DNA of 64,000 nt from Bacteroidota bacterium (lineage in GTDB: Bacteria; Bacteroidota; Bacteroidia; Chitinophagales; LD1), in NCBI GenBank assembly GCA_018267365.1, contig JAFDYQ010000011.1:1-64000 (forward strand), read 5' to 3'. Below the pieces are notes generated by a model. The model searched no databases, was not told where the DNA came from, and saw only the letters and a program-made list of their open reading frames with translations. Position numbers and translations under genes: made by a program. Below, piece by piece: positions 22,898 to 31,616 of this stretch. Position 1 is the stretch's first letter. Each line of letters starts with the position of its first letter.

Positions 22898-24250
22898 ATG
22901 AAGTACCAGAGCATGGACCCGTATACGGGGCGGGTCATCCGAGATTTTGCATTAGATAGTTTTCCCGACCTGGCTGTTTCTCAGCATGCTTTTGCGAAAT
23001 GGCGGCGCCTCAGCATAGCTGAGAGAGGCGTATATATGCGCCGCCTGGCCGCAGTACTGGATCAAAATAAGGAGCCTTACGCCCGGCTCATCACACAGGA
23101 GATGGGCAAGCCCTATAAGGAATCTCTGTATGAGATCAATAAGGTGCTGACAGCATTTGACTACTATATAGCGGGTGCGGAGCAGATGCTGGCACCGGAG
23201 ATAGTCGCTACCAATGCTGCTAAGAGCTATATCACCTTTGAGCCGCTGGGCATCATCTTTTCTGTCATGCCGTGGAATTTTCCCTTCTGGCAGGTATTCC
23301 GCTTCGCAGTGCCATCACTCATGGCCGGCAATGTCACCATTCTGAAGCATGCACCCTCCGTATCCGGCTGCGCAGAGGCTATAGAGCAGGCATTTGCCGA
23401 GGCGGGTATGCCGTATGGTACACTGCTGAAGTACTACCTGAGCAATGAAGATGCCGCTAAAGTCATAGCCCATCCTGCCGTGCGTGGAGTGAGCTTCACA
23501 GGCAGTGATGCTACGGGCAGCGTCATAGCCTCGCTGGCAGGCCGGCATATCAAGAAAGCAGTGATAGAGCTCGGTGGCAATGATCCCTTTATCATCCTGC
23601 CCGGCGCAGATATGGATATGGCTGTGGCAGGGGCGCTCAAATCACGGTCTATCAACTCCGGCCAGAGCTGCAATGCGGCCAAACGCTTCATAGCAGTGGG
23701 TAGCGCCTACGAGGTTTTCAGCAAAAGACTGATAGCAGCAGTGAAGGCCCTGAAAGTGGGCAACCCAATGGATGAGGACACGCAGATAGGCCCGCTGGCG
23801 CGCCCGGACCTCGCAGATAAAGTACGAAAACAGATAGCCGACACTGTAGCGCAGGGCGCAAAGGTGCATAGCCATGATGGCGGAGGTATAGTAAATGAGA
23901 GCTTCGTACCGCCTGTGGTGCTGGATGATGTACGGCCCGGCATGGTGGCCTTTGAGGAGGAGGTGTTTGGCCCTGTGTGGTCTATGGTAAAGGCTGATAC
24001 TGTAGAAGAGGCCCTGGTGCTGGCCAATCAGTCACAGTATGGACTCGGCGCCTCTGTCTGGACCGGCGATGCGGCCGCTGCGGAAAGATGGATACCCGCA
24101 CTGGAGGCAGGAAACGTATTTATCAATGATATCGTAAAGTCAGATGCCCGGCTTCCCTTTGGCGGGGTGAAGCGGAGTGGCTTTGGCCGCGAGCTGTCTG
24201 AGTTTGGCCTGCGCGAATTCGTGAATGTAAAGACAGTGTATATCAAGTGA
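22898..24250 (+). CDS. NAD(P)-dependent aldehyde dehydrogenase (succinate-semialdehyde type)
   Basis: A 450-residue aldehyde dehydrogenase. I chose the ATG at 22898 (MKYQSMDPYTGRV) over an in-frame start ten codons upstream, because it gives the family N-terminus and follows a promoter-like element. The motif PWNFPFW, the catalytic general base Glu224 in ELGGNDPF and the nucleophile Cys258 in SGQSCNAAKR are all present. The C-terminal PFGGVKRSGFGRELSEFGLREF is typical of the family. It most resembles short GabD-like semialdehyde dehydrogenases, but the substrate is not certain. It stands alone, followed by a repeat-rich region. Confidence 0.9.
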   Translation: MKYQSMDPYTGRVIRDFALDSFPDLAVSQHAFAKWRRLSIAERGVYMRRLAAVLDQNKEPYARLITQEMGKPYKESLYEINKVLTAFDYYIAGAEQMLAPEIVATNAAKSYITFEPLGIIFSVMPWNFPFWQVFRFAVPSLMAGNVTILKHAPSVSGCAEAIEQAFAEAGMPYGTLLKYYLSNEDAAKVIAHPAVRGVSFTGSDATGSVIASLAGRHIKKAVIELGGNDPFIILPGADMDMAVAGALKSRSINSGQSCNAAKRFIAVGSAYEVFSKRLIAAVKALKVGNPMDEDTQIGPLARPDLADKVRKQIADTVAQGAKVHSHDGGGIVNESFVPPVVLDDVRPGMVAFEEEVFGPVWSMVKADTVEEALVLANQSQYGLGASVWTGDAAAAERWIPALEAGNVFINDIVKSDARLPFGGVKRSGFGRELSEFGLREFVNVKTVYIK

Positions 24251-24263
24251 ACAGTCTGCCTAC

Positions 24264-24351
24264 ACATCCTGCCTCACGGCAGGCAGGCTCCCTAAAGGGA
24301 GACTTTGACAGCCGGGAGGCTACTTGTATTTTGTATTAAAGCTTCTTTTAG
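24264..24351 (+). repeat. 88-bp direct repeat, left copy
   Basis: It begins ACATCCTGCC-TCAC-GGCAGG, itself a small hairpin, then the palindrome CTCCCTAAAGGGAG, and ends CTTCTTTTAG. It matches 24981-25068 at 86 of 88 positions. Confidence 0.88.
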
Positions 24352-24479
24352 GGTAGAGGTGGAATCAATTGATCCAATAGCCTGCCCTCTAAATCTCCCT
24401 AAAGGGAGACTTTAACAGACGGGAGGCTACTTGTATTAAAGCTTCTTTAGGGTAGAGGTGGAATCAATTGGTCCAACAG

Positions 24480-24573
24480 CTGCCCTCTAAATTTCCCTAA
24501 TGGGAGACTTTAACAGCCGGGAGGCTACTTGTATTTTGTATTAAGCCTCCCTTTAGGGAGGTTTGGAGGGTAG
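24480..24573. repeat. 94-bp MITE-like palindromic unit
   Basis: The left arm (24480-24508, containing CCCTCTAAATTTCCCTAATG) and the right arm (24545-24573, containing CCTCCCTTTAGGGAGG and TTTGGAGGG) are imperfect inverted repeats of about 29 bp. The arm length and layout match the terminal repeats of the leuS insertion. There is no coding content. Confidence 0.65.
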
Positions 24574-24588
24574 AAATAAAGAAAAAAT

Positions 24589-25056
24589 ATGTCTGGTACA
24601 GAGATGCATTATGGAGCGAGCCCTAAGCTTTTTAAATATGCAGTGGATATGCGCAAAAATCCCACTGCGACAGAGAAAATCACTTGGGATTTGATAAAGG
24701 TTCCGCCATTTGCTCAATTTAGATTTAGAAGACAACATCCTATCGGAGCTTTCATCGCAGATTTTTATAGTCATTCATTGAAAGCGGTTATTGAGATTGA
24801 CGGTGGGTATCATTTAGATAAGGAGCAGCGAGCGCTCGATGGATTTCGCGATAGCGATATGGAAGGTTATGGGATCAGAGTTTTGAGATTGAAGAATCAG
24901 GAGGTAGAGGGTGATCTAGAACGAGTCAGGGAGAGGATTATGAGTTTTGTAGATGGTATCGTTAAACAATCACCCTCTATACATCCTGCCTCACGGCAGG
25001 CAGGCTCCCTAAAGGGAGACTTTGACTGCCGGGAGGCTACTTGTATTTTGTATTAA
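24589..25056 (+). CDS. Free-standing DUF559 endonuclease-domain protein
   Basis: A 155-residue protein with a complete DUF559 domain of the Vsr-like nuclease superfamily. It has NPTATEKITWDLIK, FRRQHPIGAFIADFYS (Asp in ADF), VIEIDGGYHLD (Glu and Asp of the active site) and GIRVLRLKNQEV. The domain aligns along its length with the one inserted in LeuRS. The final 25 residues (from about HPASRQAGSLKGDF) are translated from the repeat copy at 24981 onward, so the gene runs into its own flanking repeat. The DNA is more AT-rich than the neighbouring genes, consistent with transfer. Cleavage activity and target are unknown. Confidence 0.82.
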   Translation: MSGTEMHYGASPKLFKYAVDMRKNPTATEKITWDLIKVPPFAQFRFRRQHPIGAFIADFYSHSLKAVIEIDGGYHLDKEQRALDGFRDSDMEGYGIRVLRLKNQEVEGDLERVRERIMSFVDGIVKQSPSIHPASRQAGSLKGDFDCREATCILY

Positions 25057-25068
25057 GGCTTCTTTTAG
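24981..25068 (+). repeat. 88-bp direct repeat, right copy
   Basis: Near-identical to 24264-24351. It overlaps the 3' end of the DUF559 gene and ends 33 bp before aroB. Confidence 0.88.
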
Positions 25069-25101
25069 AGGGGAGCATAGAAACCAGGAACACGTCAATC
25101 A

Positions 25102-26139
25102 ATGTCCAACGTCAAATTTTATTCAGAAATAAAATCCCTACAGCAGCAGCTACAGCAGCTCGCAGCAGGCTACTCTGCCACCTTCATCCTCTGCGATGAG
25201 CATACGGAGGAGCACTGCCTGCCTCTGATGCGTGATGCACTGCCCGATGCATTTATCATCAGAGTCAGGAGCGGAGAGCAGTATAAGAACCTGGGAAGCT
25301 GTGATATTATCTGGTTTGCGCTCACACACCACCATGCTGACCGGCGCGCCCTGCTCATCAATCTGGGCGGAGGGGTGATCTGCGATATGGGTGGCTTTGC
25401 AGCATCCTGCTACAAGCGGGGTATTGATTTCATACATGTGCCCACTACTTTGCTGGCTATGGCAGATGCCAGCATAGGCGGCAAAACAGGTATTGACTTT
25501 GACCATTACAAAAACCAGATAGGCCTTTTCCGCCCGGCGGCGGCAGTATTGATCTGCCCTGCCTTTCTCACTACACTGGATCAGCGCCAGCTGCGCTCCG
25601 GACTGGCTGAGGTGATCAAGCACTATCTGATAGCAGATGCAGCGGCGTTTCGCAGAGTGGAGCAAAATGAAAAGCTCAGCTATGATCTGGCACTGATAGC
25701 AAGAGCAGTGCAGATCAAGTCTCAGTTTGCCGAGGCGGACCCTGACGAGCAGCACATACGCAAGGCGCTCAACTACGGCCATACCATCGGCCACGCCATA
25801 GAGAGCCACAGGCTGCGCACAGATGTGCCGCTGCTGCATGGCGAGGCGATAGCTATGGGTATGGCAGTAGAGGCGCTCATAGCACAGCATATGGACCTGC
25901 TGGCCGAGGCGGATGCAGACCGTGTGCTCGCAGTGCTGCACAGATTATTTGACCTGCCGGTACTAAGTATGGAGGAGATAGCTGCTATCGTCACGCTCTC
26001 GGCGCAGGACAAAAAAAACACCGGAGCCACCAGGCGCATGGCGCTGATAGATGCTATAGGCAGCTATGTCACAGATGTGGCAGTGGGAGAGGAGCAGATA
26101 CGCGAAGCCTGTATTTGGTACAATAATGGTATATCATAA
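25102..26139 (+). CDS. aroB: 3-dehydroquinate synthase
   Basis: A 345-residue enzyme of the shikimate pathway that converts DAHP to 3-dehydroquinate with transient NAD oxidation. The NAD-binding motif NLGGGVICDMGGF (near 89-101), the substrate/metal segment VPTTLLAMADASIGGKTGID, the metal ligand Glu in LAEVIKH and the metal His residues in NYGHTIGHAIE are all present. It lies 17 bp upstream of aroA, so the two form an operon. The DUF559 repeat unit ends just before its start, where it may have displaced or supplied a promoter. Confidence 0.95.
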   Translation: MSNVKFYSEIKSLQQQLQQLAAGYSATFILCDEHTEEHCLPLMRDALPDAFIIRVRSGEQYKNLGSCDIIWFALTHHHADRRALLINLGGGVICDMGGFAASCYKRGIDFIHVPTTLLAMADASIGGKTGIDFDHYKNQIGLFRPAAAVLICPAFLTTLDQRQLRSGLAEVIKHYLIADAAAFRRVEQNEKLSYDLALIARAVQIKSQFAEADPDEQHIRKALNYGHTIGHAIESHRLRTDVPLLHGEAIAMGMAVEALIAQHMDLLAEADADRVLAVLHRLFDLPVLSMEEIAAIVTLSAQDKKNTGATRRMALIDAIGSYVTDVAVGEEQIREACIWYNNGIS

Positions 26140-26156
26140 AATAAACGTGCGCACGA

Positions 26157-27371
26157 ATGCCAAACCTGACCATCAGTCACACCCGCCGCAAGCTGCGCGG
26201 CGAGATCAAACTACCTACCTCCAAGAGTGAAAGCAACAGGCTGCTGATACTGCAGGCCCTCTCCGGTGGTGAGCTGCATGCGGACAACCTGTCAGACTCA
26301 CTGGATACGATCAAGATGAAAGAGGGGCTGGCCTCCAGGGAGCTGAGCATCAATATAGGCGATGCCGGTACGGCTATGCGGTTTCTCACGGCCTACTACT
26401 GCGCCACGAGCCAGTATAAGATCATATCGGGATCTGACCGTATGCATGACAGGCCCATCGGTATACTGGTAGACGCGCTGCGCGAGATCGGATTTAAGGT
26501 AGAATATAAAGGCAAAGAGGGATACCCGCCACTGGAGATCATACCCGTGCCGCTCACCCAGACCAAACGTGAGGTACATATAGCCGGCAACGTAAGCAGC
26601 CAGTATATCACCGCACTGCTGATGATAGCGCCTGTACTGCCTCATGGGCTCACTATCTACTTCACTACACCGCTGGTATCTCAGCCGTATATACACCTCA
26701 CGCTGGACGTACTGCTCAAGGCGGGTATCTCCTACATAGAGGGTAGCCAGTGCATACGCGTGGGCAGGCAGCGCTTTGCGCCGGTCACTATGATAGCGTC
26801 TATGGACTGGTCTGCTGCCAGCTACTGGTATGGTGTGGCAGCACTCTCTGATGCCTGCGAGCTAAACCTCCGCGGCCTGACACTGGGCGCAGCCCAGGGA
26901 GATAAGAAGATGGCGGAGTGGGGCGCCCTGATAGGTGTCAATACTATGCAGACAGGTAGCGGTGTCACGCTAAACTGTACAGAAGCGGCGACCAGCGCCA
27001 GTTTTGACTTTACCAACTATCCTGACCTGGCGCAGACTATCATAGTGATCTGTGCGGCCAAAAATATCAAGGCTACCTTCACCGGTATGGACAGCCTGCG
27101 TATCAAGGAGACCGACCGCATAGCAGCACTGCAGAGTGAGCTGGCAAAATTTAATGTGAAACTGATAGAAGAGAGCGCAGGCGTATTTGTACTGGAGGGT
27201 ACCTTTGCCATGTCACATCAGACCATCCGCACCTACAATGATCACCGCATGGCTATGGCCTTTGCCCCGCTGGCGCTACTGGGTACTATCACTATAGAAG
27301 ATGCCGATGTAGTGGCAAAGTCTTATCCGGGCTTCTGGGATGAGATGAAGAAGATGGGGTTTGTGATGTGA
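26157..27371 (+). CDS. aroA: 3-phosphoshikimate 1-carboxyvinyltransferase (EPSP synthase)
   Basis: A 404-residue enzyme that transfers enolpyruvyl from PEP to shikimate-3-phosphate. TSKSESNR at 21-28 carries the Lys, Ser and Arg substrate ligands. GDAGTAMRF, the Bacteroidota form of the GNAGTA loop, is near 66-74. KETDRI carries the catalytic Glu and its Arg near 319, and NDHRMAMAF is near the C-terminus. Slightly short for the family, as is common in this phylum. It is co-transcribed with aroB. Confidence 0.95.
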   Translation: MPNLTISHTRRKLRGEIKLPTSKSESNRLLILQALSGGELHADNLSDSLDTIKMKEGLASRELSINIGDAGTAMRFLTAYYCATSQYKIISGSDRMHDRPIGILVDALREIGFKVEYKGKEGYPPLEIIPVPLTQTKREVHIAGNVSSQYITALLMIAPVLPHGLTIYFTTPLVSQPYIHLTLDVLLKAGISYIEGSQCIRVGRQRFAPVTMIASMDWSAASYWYGVAALSDACELNLRGLTLGAAQGDKKMAEWGALIGVNTMQTGSGVTLNCTEAATSASFDFTNYPDLAQTIIVICAAKNIKATFTGMDSLRIKETDRIAALQSELAKFNVKLIEESAGVFVLEGTFAMSHQTIRTYNDHRMAMAFAPLALLGTITIEDADVVAKSYPGFWDEMKKMGFVM

Positions 27372-27374
27372 TCA

Positions 27375-27401
27375 AAAAAACTAAAAGAGGATCAGTTTTT
27401 T
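27375..27401 (+). terminator. A/T hairpin after aroA, possible terminator
   Basis: AAAAAACT and AGTTTTTT form a perfect 8-bp stem with an 11-nt loop, ending in a T run. The stem is AT-rich, so it is weaker than the other terminators in the window. Confidence 0.5.
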
Positions 27402-27475
27402 ATGGATAGATGGCTGCGCCACCTTGCAGTCCTGCGCCGCATGTGCTAATTTCATACGAAACCAATCTCTCTGTC

Positions 27476-28168
27476 GTGAAAAAACTGTACTACGCTCTCG
27501 TCTTTATGTTATTGGCTACTGCCGGCCACGCGCAGGACAAAGGCGCTGTGACTATCATCAAAAAATCAGAACAACTGACACACGCCACCGGCTGGAAACA
27601 AAACCGCAGCACGGATAAACTCATAGCCAATGACAACGTGATATGCGATAAGGAGATACAACGCACAGACAGCGCCCTGATAGGCGGCACACCGCAAAAC
27701 TTCGGCTGGCTGCAGACTGCCTCTCTGCGCTATGGCGCGCGCAAATACTACATGGTATATTACTTCCGGCAGGATGGCCACTTCCTGCATCCCGAGACAA
27801 AGGTAGGATGGATATCGCATACGGCTACACGCTTTCTGGTCGTTGATTCATCGGAGTATGTGGCCTTTCGCAGAGAGGTACTGGCCAAACGTGGCGGCGC
27901 CCACACACTGCGCAGCCGCGTGACCGGCGAGATACTCGATGCCTATGATGAGCCAGCCCTGCTGAAGGCTGTAGCCGCAGCCTTTGAGAGCGTAGAGAAA
28001 AAGACAGCACTGGTATATTACTGTTTCAATGCACGCACACAGGTCTTTGAGGGCCGGGATATAGCCCGCCTGCGTATGCCGGAGACCTGCATCACCAGCG
28101 ATAAACTAGGCACTGAGTTTTTTGAAACTGACTATGAGAGTTTCAGGAAGCTACTGGTGGAGCCGTAG
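27476..28168 (+). CDS. Exported protein of unknown function
   Basis: A 230-residue protein with a signal peptide when started at GTG 27476 (VKKLYYALVFMLLATAGHAQ). The upstream in-frame ATG at 27410 would add a Pro/Cys-rich, non-signal leader. After the signal the protein is mixed alpha/beta, with several Tyr-rich strands (KYYMVYYFRQDG, TALVYYCFNARTQ) and no recognised domain. It is probably periplasmic. It stands alone between the aro operon and a heptamer repeat. Confidence 0.65.
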   Translation: MKKLYYALVFMLLATAGHAQDKGAVTIIKKSEQLTHATGWKQNRSTDKLIANDNVICDKEIQRTDSALIGGTPQNFGWLQTASLRYGARKYYMVYYFRQDGHFLHPETKVGWISHTATRFLVVDSSEYVAFRREVLAKRGGAHTLRSRVTGEILDAYDEPALLKAVAAAFESVEKKTALVYYCFNARTQVFEGRDIARLRMPETCITSDKLGTEFFETDYESFRKLLVEP

Positions 28169-28182
28169 TTGTCGCGAACGAT

Positions 28183-28203
28183 GGACGACGGACGACGGAC
28201 GAC
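28183..28203. repeat. Tandem heptamer GGACGAC x3
   Basis: Three perfect abutting copies of GGACGAC lie in the short gap between convergent genes. Confidence 0.88.
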
Positions 28204-28228
28204 AGAGCGCTGGCGATAAGTGAAAGGC

Positions 28229-28486
28229 CTACTCAAAACCTATTATAAAGTCATAAGATATTTTGGTGCTGCCATCGGTGAGTGTCAGGGTCAGCTCGGT
28301 GTCAGGTTCTACTTTGACTGGCTGCGTAATATTCTCCATAGTGACCTTTTGCGATATACCGCCGCCGCTCACGAGCAGGCCATAGTCTTGCTCCCCTTCT
28401 TTCAGAGAAATATACAACTGTGTGAAATCGCCGCTCTGTATGGTGGTGCTTTGACCTTTGTCCAGTGTGATGATGGTATTTTTCAT
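28229..28486 (-). CDS. Small protein of unknown function
   Basis: An 85-residue protein from the Met at 28486 (MKNTIITLDKGQSTTIQSGD); an in-frame ATG 14 codons upstream runs into a repeat and looks spurious. It is predicted mostly beta strand, with Thr/Ser-rich alternation, and ends ISYDFIIGFE. It lies downstream of the NdpA-like gene on the same strand, separated by a heptamer array, and may share its transcript. The function is unknown. Confidence 0.55.
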   Translation of the reverse strand: MKNTIITLDKGQSTTIQSGDFTQLYISLKEGEQDYGLLVSGGGISQKVTMENITQPVKVEPDTELTLTLTDGSTKISYDFIIGFE

Positions 28487-28522
28487 ACACTGCATGAGCC
28501 AAAATCTGTGCCTGAAATGAAT

Positions 28523-28543
28523 GGTCAACGGTCAACGGTGGAC
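28523..28543. repeat. Tandem heptamer GGTCAAC (two perfect, one degenerate)
   Basis: GGTCAAC GGTCAAC GGTGGAC lies in the gap between the NdpA-like gene and its downstream small gene. A related array (GGTCCAC/GGTCGAC) occurs at 53923-53950. Confidence 0.78.
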
Positions 28544-28552
28544 AGCGAAGCG

Positions 28553-29605
28553 CTACCCGGAGGTCTCGTCCCGGAAGTACACCTTGTAGAAATTCATATT
28601 GCGCTCGGGGTCGTAGCCTTTCTCTATCAGCTCGCGGTCGCCGTGTATGTAGATGTGAAAGTTCTTGTCCAGTTTCAATACGCTTTTGAAGATGCGCTGT
28701 TGCTTTTTGACTGCCGTATCTGAGATGTCAAACTGGTCGTGCACGCGCGTCTGTGTATCCTGCTCGTAGGTCTGCTTATACCGCTCAAAGGATTCTTTGA
28801 CCGCTGGGGCCTGCATGACCTCTGTGGCAAACTCCTGAAAGTCAAACTGCTCATGCTTTTTGAAAAACTCCACTGACTTATTGAGCATGGCGATCTGCTC
28901 GGTGGTCTCCACGGCAAACTCCTCCGGCATCTGCTCTTTGATAAAATTCTTGGTCATGGTGAGCATGTTCTGTGTCTTGTGGTAGTCGTCATTGGCTACT
29001 GCCAGGCCCAGGAAATCATCGCGCCAGTAGCGCGCCTCCTCACTCTTGTTGGTATTGTCTATGATAGATACACGGTAGCCTTCGGCTTTTTTCGTATTAA
29101 AGATCAGGCAGCCCTTATCCAGCTTTTCATCACTGATGCCTATGTCCTCTGCCACGGAGAAAATACCATCGTCATTATAAACTTTAAAGAAGTTGCTCTT
29201 AGACTCCGTTTTGAAAATACCGATCGCATCCATCAGGTCGCCATCCAGTATCAGGCTGCGAAAGTGGGCCACGTACACCTCACCACCGCGTATATTGGGG
29301 TGTATGGATTTGTCATAGAGATAGCGGGCTATGCCTTGTGTCGTTTCATGCACATCACCTACGCCGGAGAATATCTTGTCACAGAGGTGATAGACTGTAT
29401 TCAGCTTGACATCCTCCGTATGGTGAAAGCGGTAGTACTCCGGCTTGCGAAAGTGGATGAGAAAGTACTGCAGGAGGTCATCGCGCAGGGAGTCGTCCGT
29501 CAGGTCTATGGGCTGGGTAGAGAGGATCAGCTGGTCGCCGTTGTTCTTATTGCCGGCGTAGTGTATGCTGAGCGTCTGAAACCGTGCCTGTGTCACATCT
29601 ATCAT
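28553..29605 (-). CDS. Nucleoid-associated protein, NdpA/YejK-like
   Basis: A 350-residue protein matching the 37-kDa nucleoid-associated protein family. It has an N-terminal segment starting IDVTQARFQTLSIHYAGNK, a central region with YVAHFRSLILDGDLMDAIGIFKTE, and the pattern FLKV-like FFKVYNDDG. The family binds nucleoid DNA in some bacteria, but its biological role in Bacteroidota is poorly known. No catalytic motif is seen. It may be followed by the small 85-residue gene on the same strand. Confidence 0.75.
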   Translation of the reverse strand: MIDVTQARFQTLSIHYAGNKNNGDQLILSTQPIDLTDDSLRDDLLQYFLIHFRKPEYYRFHHTEDVKLNTVYHLCDKIFSGVGDVHETTQGIARYLYDKSIHPNIRGGEVYVAHFRSLILDGDLMDAIGIFKTESKSNFFKVYNDDGIFSVAEDIGISDEKLDKGCLIFNTKKAEGYRVSIIDNTNKSEEARYWRDDFLGLAVANDDYHKTQNMLTMTKNFIKEQMPEEFAVETTEQIAMLNKSVEFFKKHEQFDFQEFATEVMQAPAVKESFERYKQTYEQDTQTRVHDQFDISDTAVKKQQRIFKSVLKLDKNFHIYIHGDRELIEKGYDPERNMNFYKVYFRDETSG

Positions 29606-29747
29606 GCTATGGTATTAGAGCGCGGAAGATAGATGAATTTCCAAAAGCACATACAGCAAGGTATGCACCACTGTGAAATGACGCCGTTTGGTACACAATA
29701 TAGCCGCAGTGAGTGCGTTAGTCTGCCGATCATATATCAAACCTCTG

Positions 29748-31607
29748 ATGATACTGCGAAATGTTTTCCTTACCCCTCTGATGCTGTGCCTGTATATCTC
29801 TGCTGCGCAAAACCTGGTGATCAATCCGGGACTGGAGAGTGGGGGCAATTGTTTTTTGGTAAATACTTTTACGACCAATAATTGTACTGGATGGGATTCA
29901 TCATTAGCAAATTACTTTAACGCGTGTGCTCAACAACCTTCGGTGTACCGGACTCCGACAAATTTTGCAGGTTATCAAGTACCACGTTCAGGCAGCGGTT
30001 ATGGTTCTATATGGTGCGGTGGAGTGGGGCCTCAATTTATTGACACGGATTTTATAGAAAATAACCGGTTGTACCTCTTGGGGACTCTGAGCAGACCGCT
30101 CATGCAGGGAGAGGATTTATGTGTTAGCTTTTACATTTCTCTCAGTGATACAAGCGTCCTGGCCGGTCAGCGATTGGGAGTTTATTTTTCTGATACTTTG
30201 ATTGCACTGACAGGTGTTCCACTACCATTGTCGCCGCAGATCGTTACTCCTACAGGTACGTATTTTACTGATAAAACAAATTGGGTCAGGATATCTGGCC
30301 TGTATCACGCGCGTGGCGGCGAACAGCTCATATACATTGGAAATTTCGATGATCAGCAGCAGCTGATCAAGGTAAAACAATACTACGATGGTATAGGTAC
30401 CCGCAATTTCTGTATGTACTATGTAGATGATGTAGCGGTAGTGCCTTTGTCAGATGTATTTCTCCATCCACTGCCGGCAGATACTACGGTGTGCGATACG
30501 ACGGGTATGTCTATGCTGCTCTCAGTACCAGCAGGCGTATATGACTCTCTGCGGTGGAGTGATGGGTCCACAACACAGCAGCTGCAGATCACCGCGCCCG
30601 GTATCTACTACATAGATGGCTGGAGTGGTGACTGCCATGCGCGGGATAGTATCACCATATCATTTACGCCGCCACTGATCCTGGGCATTACGCACACAGA
30701 TATGCAGGCCTGCGCAGATGCCTTCCCGGTACCTATACAGGCTCCGCCAGGGTATAGCGCTTACTACTGGTCTACGGGAGACACGAGCGCGGCCATACCC
30801 GCTGCCGTCAGTGGCATCTATACCGTACAGCTCAGAGATGGCTGTAGCAGCTATGCAGATACCTTTCGGCTATCATCTGTACCGCTGCCAACTCCGCCTC
30901 AGGTAGCAGATACGTCGTTTTGCCATAGCGAGGTACATGGAGCTATCAGCGCCACGGGGGACTCGCTGCGCTGGTATGCGGATGGTACCGGTAGTCTTTT
31001 GCCGGCTGCGCCTGTGGCGGCAGATAGTCCCGCGCATCAGTTTTACTACGTGACGCAGACCGTACTAGGCTGTGAGAGTGCACCATCCGGAGTCCGTGTC
31101 ACCATCCTCTCACCACCACCGGCTGTGCTGGGGACTGATCAGGTGCATTGCACGGGTGTGGCGGTGCCTATAGGCAGTACTGCCGGGGCAGGCACCAGCT
31201 ACAGGTGGAGCACCGGAGACACCAGCGCACAGATCACGGTGACCGCTGCGGGCAGCTACAGCCGTACCGCTACCAATCTCTGCGGCACGATCACAGAGAC
31301 AGTAGCCATAGGCCTCACAGACTGCGATAGCGCCTGTATCTATGCGCCCAATGCATTCACGCCAAACGGAGATGGTACCAATGATGCATACAAGGTGTAC
31401 ACCCGGTGCCCGTTTCGTTTTTTTGAGATCAGGATATTTGACCGGTGGGGAGAGCAGCTCTATCAGTCGTATGACATAGGCGACGCATGGGATGGCAGCT
31501 ACCGCGGCCAAGCGCTGGAACCCGGTGTCTTTGTATACCACCTATTTCTCACTACTGAGGAGGGCAATACGGAGATGCACAAAGGCTCAGTTACATTGAT
31601 CCGGTGA
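29748..31607 (+). CDS. T9SS type B secreted protein with Ig-like modules
   Basis: A 620-residue exported protein. Starting at 29748 gives a signal peptide (MILRNVFLTPLMLCLYISAAQ). An N-terminal module of about 210 residues (NLVINPGLESGGNC, then a CBM/jelly-roll-like pattern) resembles domains that open many Bacteroidota gliding-associated proteins. Three Ig/PKD-like segments follow (each with a YxWSTGDTSAxI pattern). The C-terminus from about 545 (YAPNAFTPNGDGTNDAY, FDRWGEQLYQS, KGSVTLIR) is the type B T9SS / gliding-motility sorting domain. It is likely anchored or released at the cell surface. The ligand is unknown. Confidence 0.88.
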   Translation: MILRNVFLTPLMLCLYISAAQNLVINPGLESGGNCFLVNTFTTNNCTGWDSSLANYFNACAQQPSVYRTPTNFAGYQVPRSGSGYGSIWCGGVGPQFIDTDFIENNRLYLLGTLSRPLMQGEDLCVSFYISLSDTSVLAGQRLGVYFSDTLIALTGVPLPLSPQIVTPTGTYFTDKTNWVRISGLYHARGGEQLIYIGNFDDQQQLIKVKQYYDGIGTRNFCMYYVDDVAVVPLSDVFLHPLPADTTVCDTTGMSMLLSVPAGVYDSLRWSDGSTTQQLQITAPGIYYIDGWSGDCHARDSITISFTPPLILGITHTDMQACADAFPVPIQAPPGYSAYYWSTGDTSAAIPAAVSGIYTVQLRDGCSSYADTFRLSSVPLPTPPQVADTSFCHSEVHGAISATGDSLRWYADGTGSLLPAAPVAADSPAHQFYYVTQTVLGCESAPSGVRVTILSPPPAVLGTDQVHCTGVAVPIGSTAGAGTSYRWSTGDTSAQITVTAAGSYSRTATNLCGTITETVAIGLTDCDSACIYAPNAFTPNGDGTNDAYKVYTRCPFRFFEIRIFDRWGEQLYQSYDIGDAWDGSYRGQALEPGVFVYHLFLTTEEGNTEMHKGSVTLIR

Positions 31608-31616
31608 GAGGGTGCC

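Larger units (their letters stand above)
24264..25068. mobile_element. Repeat-bounded DUF559 endonuclease unit
   Basis: The unit is bounded by 88-bp direct repeats (24264-24351 and 24981-25068) that differ at only two positions. Between them lie two further copies of the core repeat, an inverted palindromic arm and a free-standing DUF559 gene (24589-25056). The core repeat contains the palindrome CTCCCT-AA-AGGGAG and continues as GACTTTRACRGMCGGGAGG and then CTACTTGTATT. Copies start at 24288, 24395, 24493 and 25005, about 100 bp apart in the first three. The arrangement parallels the palindrome-flanked DUF559 element in leuS, but the repeat family is different. This is a putative mobile unit with unknown mechanism. 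Confidence 0.72.
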
